64,000 bases of DNA. Origin: Bryoerythrophyllum caledonicum (lineage: Eukaryota > Streptophyta > Bryopsida > Pottiales > Pottiaceae). The notes below the pieces were generated by a model, which saw nothing but the letters and a program-made list of their open reading frames with translations, searched no databases and was not told where the DNA came from. The stretch covers positions 2,978,501 to 3,042,500 of the forward strand of contig OZ020517.1 in assembly GCA_963971425.1 (NCBI GenBank), written 5' to 3'. Of the stretch, positions 56,163 through 64,000 are shown piece by piece (the stretch's first letter is position 1; each line of letters opens with the position of its first letter). The position numbers and the translations under genes are program-made.

Positions 56163-57149
56163 TGATGGCTTGCTAGGATGCAAGGGCCGTACTCATTGAT
56201 TCTTGAATGGTGATCATTTGGGCCTTCAACTCATCATGCTTCTTGTCCGCATACGCTTGGGCCTCTAGTCTTAGTTTTTTGTTGTTTTCTTCCACCTTGG
56301 ACTCCACAATGGCAATGATGTCATTCTTTGTGAGGTTGTTTGTTGGCTCTTCCATCTTGAAGGCCTCCACGGCGTTAACAATGGCTTTGTTAACATCGAA
56401 GAATCCAAACTCCGCAATTTGATCCTTGGTGGGTGGCTCAACTCCATCAAGACTTCTTCGGTGTGGTGCAAAATCCACGTATTGTCCTCCCATCTAGATA
56501 ACTTTACCCACAAATTTCCTGTAGATAATAGGATTGATGCAATGGAAGTTAGTACTACCATTGTGCCTAATTCCATCATCACGATGAAACCAAATGTGGG
56601 TAGCATTTCCAACTCCCATGATTTTATGGATTTCTTCACTAGTATCTACCATGTTCATACGAATAGGCAATGAGGATAAGGTTAGGGTAATGGCATCCTT
56701 CTTTGCCTTACTCTCACGATTACTGCCATTTGATGAAGCTCCATCATTACTCATAGGTTGTAAAAGCTCATGGTTGGTTGCCACTTTGTGGAGCTTGATC
56801 TTTGCCGCTTGTTGGGGAGTTGGTGCAATGATAAAAGCATGAGACTCTTGCTTGAGTTTCTGCACACTTGTTACTTCAAACTCAAGCCCACAGTTAAAAC
56901 CATTTTGGAGGATCTCCACAAAAAGATCATTTGTGGACAAGCCTTTAAGGGATTCACTTTTGATTTTGGTAGAGAGGTTAGAGTTTTTTGAAATATCATG
57001 ATAGGCTTTACATACTTTGCCACGAGCATATTGTTTGTCTAGTTTTAGGATAAAAGGTCTAAGATCTTTGAGAAGTCCAATGCCATCTATCTCGGGATTA
57101 TGCAAGTGTAATTTAATTACACCCGCCCAAACCCCCTTTTTCCCCACAT
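56163..57149 (-). pseudogene. LINE-C ORF1, C-terminal part
   Basis: Begins at the border of element H with SLKNVGKKGVWAGVIKLHLH and continues LRPFILKLDKQYARGKVCKA, LKGLSTNDLFVEILQNGFNC, THIWFHRDDGIRHNGSTNFH and YRKFVGKVI, then after one break YVDFAPHRRSLDGVEPPTKD and a charged helix (VEENNKKLRLEAQAYADKKH). It matches LINE-B ORF1 along its length. A stop/frameshift near 56,494 splits it. Confidence 0.8.
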
Positions 57150-57161
57150 TCTTCAAACTCA
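57150..57161. repeat. left target-site duplication of element H
   Basis: TCTTCAAACTCA is repeated at 59,430-59,441 in LINE-C ORF1 sequence. Confidence 0.75.
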
Positions 57162-59429
57162 GGAATGCTAGAATGTAAGCAGTGAGCATTGAGCAATGAG
57201 CAGTGAGCAGTGAACAGTGAGCCGTAGCAATTTTTTTTCCAGTTGGGCACCCTATAACCACAGATTTGGGATGATTTACAAGAAATAATTTTACATTGTG
57301 ACCTATTTCCGTGGTATGAAAAAAGTTCAAAATGGGAGAAAATTGGATTTAAGAACCCGGAAATAAACTATTTGGAGGATATTTGGATGAATGTAGATAG
57401 ATGGATGAATGTAGATGAATGATTGCTCAGCTTATAGTTTTTAAAAATATAGCAACTTCTAAAATATTAGTAAAAAAAAGAAAAAAAGAAAAAAAGAAAA
57501 CTAGCCGAGAAGCTCCTTGGTACCAAGAAACACCTTGAGGGCAAAATAAAACAAAATTTAAATTTAAAATTAAAAAAAACCAGCCGAGGGGCTCCTCAGT
57601 ACCAAGGAGCGCTTTGAGGGTGAAACCAAAAAAAAAAAACCAGCCAAGGGGCTCCTCGGTATCGAGGAGAGCCCTGAGGGCGAAAAGAAAAAAAAGAAAA
57701 GAAAAAGTAAAAAAAAACCACCACCACCACCTGCCAAAGGGCACCTCGGTACCGAGGAACGCCCTGAAGGCAAAATAAAACAAACTAAAAAAAAACAAAA
57801 AAACAAAAAAAAAACCAGCCAAGGGGCTCCTCGGTATCGAGGAGAGCCCTGAGGGCGAAAAGAAAAAAGAAAAAAAGTAAAAAAAAACCACCACCACCAC
57901 CTGCCAAAGGGCACCTCGGTACCGAGGAGCGCCCTGAAGGCAAAATAAAACAAACTAAAAAAAAACAAAAAAACAAAAAAAAACCAACCAAGGGGCTCCT
58001 CAGTACAAAGGAGCGCCCTGAGGGCGAAAACCAAAAAAAAAAACAAAAAAAAAACCACCACCACCACCTCTCAAACCGAGGGGCACCCTGGTACCAAGGA
58101 GCGCCCTGAGGTCGAAACCAAGGGAAATCAATTTTTTTTTCAAAAATACAAAAAATAAAATAAAAACTATAATTTATTTTAAAATTGTCGCCCATCAAGA
58201 AAAATTCTCCTTAAGGGGTTATCCAAATTGCCCATTTGGCACTTCAAACTTCTCCGTAAATTTAAATACAAAAATTCTTGCTTCCACTACAATTTTACAT
58301 AATTTTACAATTCTTGCTTCCACTACAATTTAAGTGAGGGGAAAAATGGCACCTTGGTACCAAAGTGCCCATATGGCACTCCAAAATTTTATGTAATTTT
58401 GAACACTAAAATTCTTGCTTCCACTGTAATCTTCATCGCAGTGGAGCATTAGGCAAACGCAAAGCGTGGGTGAACTGCAAACACTTGTATTATGTATATA
58501 GATTCTTGTGCAAGGCAAATCTGGAGGACGACAAGTTTATACATGCACCAAGTCTTAGTTTCAAATTTCAATGACGTACAGGTCCTACTCCGCAATAGTA
58601 ATCTCTAAGTTTTTTTTGTTCTGGTCATAGTAGTTTTGGCAAGTTATTGCCTCTTTTATAGTTTAACTTTGAAACTACACAAAACATTGGAGGGCCAAAA
58701 TGGCTCCTTGGTACCGAGGAACCCTTTTGGGCTTCACAAAAATCTTGTGAAGTTCAACAATTTTCACTTGTAGAAATCGTAGAATTTGTTGAGGAATTTT
58801 TTTTGAAACATGTTTTACCTGTTGTTGGGAACGGGAATTAAAAAAAAATTAGACAATTTAAAAATAAATAAAATGGGCCTATTAGGCTCTTTGGTACAGA
58901 AGAACCTCTTTTGACTTCTTTAAAATCTTGTAGTTCAGTGATTCATCTTCACTCTTGAAAGGTATATTTTTTTATGCGGCATGAATTATTAAGCACTGTA
59001 AACTAACATAGTTTTTGTTTCCGATTAAATTTCATATCGCTCATAGAGAAATTTTCGTAAAACTAGATGAGATTTTGAATGGATGCCCTAAACTTCATTC
59101 ATCCATAAACTTTGTCCATCCATAAAATATATCATCCAAATTTAGACATCCATTTAATGACGAGCAATAGTCAACTCCATATTGAAGTTTGGTTAGGTTT
59201 GTCCCTAAAATTCAACATTTATTTTCATGTGAAGCAATTTCATAGCCCATATGTAAGTGAAAAATCAAAGAAGACATTTGTAAACCACGGTAATAGGTTG
59301 CGATAACTACTTTTTAAAGAAAATTTCAAATATAATTTATAGGAAATTCCTATAATTAGGATATTCCTATCCATTTTAATCCTCCCTCCTCACTGCTCAC
59401 TGCTCACCGCTCGCATTCTAGCGCCGTTG
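57162..59429. mobile_element. element H: inverted-repeat DNA transposon inserted in LINE-C ORF1
   Basis: About 2.27 kb between 12-bp target duplications. The ends are inverted repeats: GCTAGAATGTAAGCAGTGAG on the left (57,167) against CTCACCGCTCGCATTCTAGC on the right (59,403-59,422). Both continue into clusters of GCAGTGA/TCACTGC. The outermost 5-7 bases do not match. No transposase frame is visible, so it is non-autonomous. The long TSD and subterminal repeats fit a MULE-like or other DNA transposon best. Inside is a tandem array of GGTACC-centred palindromes. Confidence 0.72.
57500..58110. repeat. tandem array of GGTACC-centred palindromes in element H
   Basis: About eight units of the type GGGGCTCCTCGGTACCGAGG then AGCGCCCTGAGGGC are separated by A-rich spacers; the larger period, marked by ACCACCACCACCACCTGCC, is about 171 bp (57,719 and 57,890). 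Looser relatives continue at about 58,347, 58,700 and 58,890. Each unit can form a stable hairpin. Confidence 0.8.
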
Positions 59430-59441
59430 TCTTCAAACTCA
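59430..59441. repeat. right target-site duplication of element H
   Basis: TCTTCAAACTCA, identical to 57,150-57,161; LINE-C ORF1 resumes to its right. Confidence 0.75.
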
Positions 59442-60010
59442 TGCAAAGGATAAAAAACTACCTTTTTTCCGACTTCAATCTCCATGAATTTTAGCCTGTC
59501 AACCACCAAAGCTTTGACATCATCATGCATGAGTACTTGGTTAGATAACTCAAAATAAATTGAAACATGAAAGTCAAGGGCAAGACCGGTGTTTTCATTA
59601 ACCGGGATGTCAAATGGGATTTGTGTTATGTTGAAGTGTTGTCCAATGACTCATTTTCTTGCGCAAGGATAAAGGATTTGAGGAATTCGTGGAAATGCCG
59701 GAGTTGCTAGGGTGATTTCTTTGGCCTCCATTTCTTTGATTCCTCTTGTCATCATGTCGGGTATGGACTTATCATTGTGTAGCGGTTCGAGTCCTGCTGC
59801 CTTGGCCATATCTTCCATAACTTGGAACCCTAGCCAAAATTTGAAAGAAAAGACATCGGGATCAAGTGTTAGCACCATACCTTCATCATTGGAGCTCTTC
59901 TTTTTCTTGATGGAGGAGGATATTTCGTCTTGGCTTGTTGTGGATGCAATGCTTGGATTTCTCTTAAATTTTCACTGGATGCTTCAATCTCCATATCGTC
60001 TCCGTACATA
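59442..60010 (-). pseudogene. LINE-C ORF1, N-terminal part
   Basis: Starts near MYGDDMEIEASSENLREIQA (about 60,010) and changes frame at about 59,875 to MVLTLDPDVFSFKFWLGFQV. It then gives EPLHNDKSIPDMMTRGIKEM and FPRIPQILYPCARK, a stop, and readable GLALDFHVSIYFEL-type sequence up to element H. The block around IPDMMTRGIKEME is uninterrupted here, whereas LINE-A and LINE-B have stops nearby, which shows that those stops are secondary. Confidence 0.75.
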
Positions 60011-62271
60011 AGAACTCGTCTGCTGCCCCACTGGTCGATATCTATGTTGTACTCATACACTTGTTTAGGCGAGTTAGGATATTTTGAACTATATTTATTG
60101 TGTTTTGATTTAAATTCTAGTTTGGAGCACTCGATTTTTTTAACACTGGTGCAACTAGATAGAGTTTTTGTTGTTTTTGTTAGTTGTAGGAAATATAAAT
60201 GCAAAACACAAGTGGTAAGGGTGAAGTAACTTACCTTGCTTGCCGAGTCGGTGTGGGAGGGAGTTGGATTGCTATGGAAAAAAGGGGGTCACTATGTGTG
60301 GGAGGGGAGGTCTCTACGGGAGGAAGGGAGGTCGATATCGTTTGTACGGAGGTTGCTATGTGGAGGAGGAAGGTCGCTATCGAAGGGAGGGAGGTCGCAG
60401 GTCTTGTGAAGAGGGTCGCAGTATATGATAGAGGGGTCGCTATCCTGGAAGGGGAGGTCGCAGGTCTTGTGAAGAGGGTCGCAGTGTATGATAGGGAGGT
60501 CGCTATCCTGGAGGGGGAGGTCGCAACTCGGGTTTGGAGGGTCGCAATACAAGTTTTGGGTGTCGTTGCAGAGGTTGGAAGTCAGGGAGGGAGGAACTCT
60601 GTTGACCTGCAAGGAGGAGAGCTGTGGGGAGTTACTGCGAGGGGCTGCATCGGCCTGCGGGGGGGGGGAGCTGTGGGGAGGTTCTGGGGGGATGGCGACC
60701 TCCTGGCAGGGAGGAATTTGGAACTGGGAGGGGCGGGGGAAGAGGGAGGGTTTGGGAGAGGGAAGGGCGAGACAAGGAGGGGCGGGGAGGGAGGGTTTGG
60801 GATAGGGAGGGGCTAGGGAGGGGGGAGTATACTAGGGTGGGGAGCGAGAGGGGGGCGGGGGGAGGGAGGGGGATAGGGAGAGAGGGGATGGAGGGGGGGG
60901 AGAGGGACATGGAGGGAGGGGCGAGATGGGTGTTGGTGGGGGGAGGGAGAAGGAAGGGAGAGGGGGGTTGTAGAGAGAAGAGAGAGGGTGGTGAAAGGGG
61001 CTGCAGGTGGTGAGTGGAGGGAGAGGAGGACAACCTCTGGGAGAGCTTGGGGAGGGAGATTTGCAGGTTGTCGTATGGTCTTGAGGTGTTGTATTGATGA
61101 CGTGGGTTGTTGTCTCTTATGTTGCCGTGGATCTCTCCTTGTTGCGGTGTTGACGTGAGTTGTTCTTTGATGTAGTGTTGCTGTGGGTTGCTCTCTGCTC
61201 CTGCATTTCTGTCTTTTACAGTCTTGGTGCGGATGTCACCTTGTATTCTTGTGTCCTTGTTGTAAGATCTTGTTGCGATCTTGATGTGGATAGAGTTGGT
61301 GCGGATTTTTTGGCTGCTACGTTGTGTTCTTGTGCCCTCTCTCTCTGGTCTTGACTGTTTCGGTGCTGATGATGTGTTGATCTGTTGCTGCTACGTAGGT
61401 TGATGCAGATCTGAAAAAATTTACGAGCGCTTCCGCGTGCGATCTACAAACACGAGCTTGGTGAATTTTTCTATTAGGGTTTTAGTATGGATCTTTATGT
61501 GTGTGATGTCATGGTGAGATTTTGGTGTAATGTAGCTAATGTGTGTGGGTGTAGTGAGGTACGTGGTGTTACTAGAAATCAGAGTGTCTACTGCTGAAAA
61601 GAAATGGAGACGGATAGAAATGGCCTGATTTGACGAGTTGTTGTTGCCTTGAAGTAGATCTTTGAGGCGTGTTGTGTTGAACTCCACTCCAAAGGTTGTT
61701 CTGCGGTATTGGTCTCTAGATCTGGTGTACAAGTTTCTTAAATGAATGATATTAGATTTGTTGTGTAAAATGTGTATGTATCTAAAAGAGCATGGTGGCA
61801 GTGTGAAAAAAACAACGGTGAAGTAAGAAGATAGCAGAAACGTGTAAGAGGGGTAAGAGGTAGCATGTAAATGGTGAGGGACGTTGATGTGATGGTAGCA
61901 ACGCTCTTGTCTTGGCTTCTTGCCGCTCTCAATGGTGGTGTTGAAGTCTGGATTGGAGAGGGGCGACAGGACTCACGGAGGAGGCGTTCAGATTTGGTAT
62001 CCCCTCATTAGATCTAACCACTCAGATAGGCCTTCAACAACTCTTCACAGTTTACCTCTTGCAGATCTAGTGTTTTTGACGTCCCTTCTCAACACATACA
62101 ACTAAAAGCCTCCCCTACCCCTCAGATCTGAAGCACACTTGGGACATGCAATAGGGCCAACAACCTCCTGTTGTCTGTGCCTTCACTCTCTGAGACTAAG
62201 TCCCTTGCCCCCTCCTAACAAGAAATTTCGGAGCTCTACTCAGCCATCCTTTTCAATTGCTCCGAACAAAC
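60011..62271 (-). promoter_or_regulatory. LINE-C 5' leader
   Basis: C-rich in sense (G-rich on the plus strand, 60,270-61,040), including runs such as GGGGGGGGGGAG near 60,660. It contains a 63-bp tandem repeat in two copies (60,391-60,453 and 60,454-60,516). A frame through it reads CDLPFQDSDPSIIYCDPLHK, repeated, like the DLP-rich block before ORF1 in LINE-A. The 5' border at 62,271 aligns with LINE-A and LINE-B starts. Confidence 0.55.
60391..60516 (-). repeat. 63-bp tandem repeat in the LINE-C leader
   Basis: Two adjacent units beginning GTCGCAGGTCTTGTGAAGAG with about four differences. On the minus strand they encode a 21-residue repeat with CDLP(L/F)QDSD and CDPLHKT. Confidence 0.8.
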
Positions 62272-62284
62272 TAATTTTTCCACA
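62272..62284. repeat. right target-site duplication of LINE-C
   Basis: TAATTTTTCCACA, identical to 21,755-21,767; it marks the right border of the nested block. Confidence 0.85.
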
Positions 62285-64000
62285 TCAATATGTGGTGCAT
62301 AGTATTACCTTTTTATTGACTATTTGAATTATCATTCTAAAACCTATTAAGTTCACAAAAAAATCAAACTTGAATTGGCAAATTTTGAACTTCTACTCAC
62401 ACAATTTTTTAGAATATGCTACACCCCTTTTCTACTCCTAAAAATTGGTGCACAAGGAACTAATACCACGCTTAATACGTTGGTGATAAACTTAGACCTT
62501 ACGTGGTGCAAACCTTTGACACCAAGTGAAGTCAAAGTCTGTTGATCCACTCAACGTAGGGGAAAAAATGAAACATTTTCCCTACTTCAAGCTTTATAAT
62601 CTTTCAATATGTGGGGTCAAATTAGTTTATGAAATATTGGGAGTATGTTACTTAGTGAGTTTTATTTGAGTTCTTACAGTTATAATTGGAAATAAATGCC
62701 TTGGGCCTTTAGGGCTTACGTAGGCACTATCATGTTAGATAATAAGATGAACAGAGAAAAATTACAAATAGGCGCAATTGGCGAAACCCTATGACTTTCT
62801 CTATGACTTGGAATCTGGAAAAACATCATAGTCCCTGAATTATGGACAACAACCAGGCCAGGATACAAACAGAAAAACTGTCTGTGCTCAAAGTCGATTT
62901 CCGGCAGCCAATTATCATCCACTCCAACTCACATGCTAGACTCCCTTCAATCCTGAAATCGTGCCCTTTTAACCTGCAGAGTGACGATTATGCCCTGGAT
63001 ATATCCTCCTCAACATCCTTTCACAACATCCTCACAGACTCACAGTTGCGTTGAATCGTTCACAAGTGAGAGGTATGAATGCTGGGAACAACTCCCACAT
63101 TCCTCCACGTTTGCCAGGCCTGATTTCTAGTGGCAGCACAATTGATGGCGCACTGCTCGGTGTGGAAGTTTCAGGTGAAGTTGTAGTTGACATGAAAGTC
63201 AAGGCCTCGTAACTCATCTCTGTGAACGATATTACTAAGCATGTGACTTGTTCTAGTAACTTATGCTCCAGTTGCATCATGTAGTATCTATCATACTCTT
63301 CCTTTAAGTGATTGACGATTAAAACACTATAACACATTCACAAATAATGATCTCATTCCACTTAGGATCTTGTTATATATTGTTAGACGAACATCTCTGA
63401 TTTGTCTTGTGATTTTGGGAAATAACCTTTCTTGACAAACTTCTTGTTTCTGACGTGTTCTTCCTTGCCGACTACAGACACCTATAATAGAACGTTCACC
63501 AGCTTTACCGCCAAAGTAAAAACAAAAGCATCTATCTCCACCAATAAGCGACAGTGCTGCCGTGCTCCCCCAGACCACAGCCGCACACGTCATTCCATTC
63601 CATTCGTTTCACTGTATACATCCCCTCCGCATGCAATTATTCTTCCGAAGCTCCCCACCTACCTTCACCGAAGATGTCACGACGTTCGTGGACGTGAAGC
63701 TGGTTGGTTATCATCAGACACGTACGCTTTTACGACAGCATGTAACCATGCTTAAGGCCTCATTCTGGAGCTAATTGTGAGAGCCTAGTAAGTTACCGCT
63801 TCATGATTCCTCTGCCAGCAAGTGGACCTGCTCTTCACGCCACCAATACATCAACCCCAGTAGCTCTTGAGTTCCAGACGGAGAGTGGAGAGGGTGTTTA
63901 GTTTGTCTTTCCGTTCTTCTAAAGTGCTGTTGCAGCTCAACAACCTTTGACTGAGTTAGAGAACCTCGAGGAAGACGATACAGTAGTCTACTTTCTACGT
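62285..64000. other. AT-rich to mixed DNA, no gene supported
   Basis: Short frames occur on both strands (for example about 63,032-63,337 and 63,432-63,755), but none shows a recognisable domain or a convincing splice pattern. No repeat shared with the rest of the window was noticed. Confidence 0.4.

Larger units (their letters stand above)
21768..62271 (-). mobile_element. LINE-C, outermost full-length Dualen-like LINE, interrupted by LINE-A and element H
   Basis: Sense is the minus strand. The 5' end is at 62,271 and is homologous to the starts of LINE-A and LINE-B (AGAGCTCCG...TTAGG...TTAGTCTC). The 3' end lies at 21,768-21,920: family terminus, a damaged hairpin and about seven TTC units. 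LINE-A (24,319-51,039 plus one TSD copy) sits inside ORF2, and when it is removed the coding joins exactly: YLCQWQH on the right continues with the NNN-rich segment on the left, as in the uninterrupted LINE-A copy. Element H interrupts ORF1. Without LINE-A the element is about 13.8 kb. This is the oldest layer, because both others are inside it, and it is the most damaged. Confidence 0.88.

Noticed and set aside
57500-58110. CRISPR-like array
   Set aside because: The units are palindromes with low-complexity A-rich spacers inside a eukaryotic transposon; spacers are repeated instead of unique, and there are no cas genes.
60199-61033. Gly/Arg/Glu-rich plus-strand frames of 100-205 residues
   Set aside because: Antisense to the LINE-C leader; composition-driven, with no homologue in LINE-A or LINE-B.
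21768-62271. Many separate truncated LINEs instead of three nested ones
   Set aside because: Perfect TSD pairs, collinear rejoining of ORF2 at both insertion points and matching 5' ends all fit the nested model; independent fragments would not share exact break points.

Overview
This window is nuclear DNA of a streptophyte plant, probably a seed-free land plant, though the sequence does not settle the lineage. The evidence is split genes with GT-AG introns that encode plant-type proteins (plant metaxin, pectin methylesterase, GT92 galactan synthase), GC-rich exons in AT-rich surroundings, and a very heavy load of retrotransposons and MITE-like repeats. No bacterial operons, CRISPR arrays, rRNA or tRNA genes were recognised.

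Layout, 0-20 kb: a thin gene region. A decayed SWIM-finger (MULE/FAR1-like) remnant lies near 0.9 kb. Then come a two-exon metaxin gene (2.6-4.0 kb, +), a one-exon glyoxalase/VOC-fold protein (4.8-5.3 kb, +), a four-exon pectin methylesterase (6.8-5.5 kb, -) with an apparent one-base frameshift beside the catalytic aspartate, a two-exon cyclophilin with an unusual Cys-rich C-terminal extension (8.1-9.6 kb, +), and a three-exon GT92 galactan beta-1,4-galactosyltransferase-like gene (17.1-19.7 kb, +). These look like unrelated housekeeping or cell-wall genes. Between and inside them sit short non-autonomous elements: several TTAA-flanked elements with CCC(C)TAAA inverted ends, a 352-bp MITE present twice, and short LINE 3' ends. 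Two of the insertions begin about 20 bp after a stop codon.

Layout, 21.8-62.3 kb: one continuous Russian doll of non-LTR retrotransposons, each level bounded by a perfect target-site duplication (TSD). LINE-C (minus strand, 21,768-62,271; 13-bp TSD) was inserted first. LINE-A (plus strand, 24,319-51,039; 15-bp TSD) landed in LINE-C's ORF2. LINE-B (minus strand, 34,495-49,327; 12-bp TSD) landed in the RNase H domain of LINE-A. A 5'-truncated copy D (44,585-45,534; 16-bp TSD) landed in LINE-B. A separate ~2.27-kb inverted-repeat transposon (H) interrupts LINE-C's ORF1. A, B and C share homologous 5' ends, so they are 5'-complete; D, E, F and G are 5'-truncated.

The three LINEs belong to one family: a C-rich leader with DLP-type repeats, an ORF1 with a C-terminal coiled-coil-like tail, a CA/TA-rich spacer, and an ORF2 encoding in order a 2A-like motif, an APE-type endonuclease, reverse transcriptase, an unrecognised conserved domain, RNase H, a CCHC motif, and a C-terminal restriction-like endonuclease. 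Two different endonucleases in one polyprotein is the hallmark of the Dualen/RandI clade, which I know from green algae. Every copy ends in a conserved hairpin followed by a TTC microsatellite tail, from 3 units to about 2.35 kb. All copies here carry stops, frameshifts or interruptions, so none looks autonomous.

Layout, 62.3-64 kb: non-repetitive AT-rich DNA with no supportable gene.
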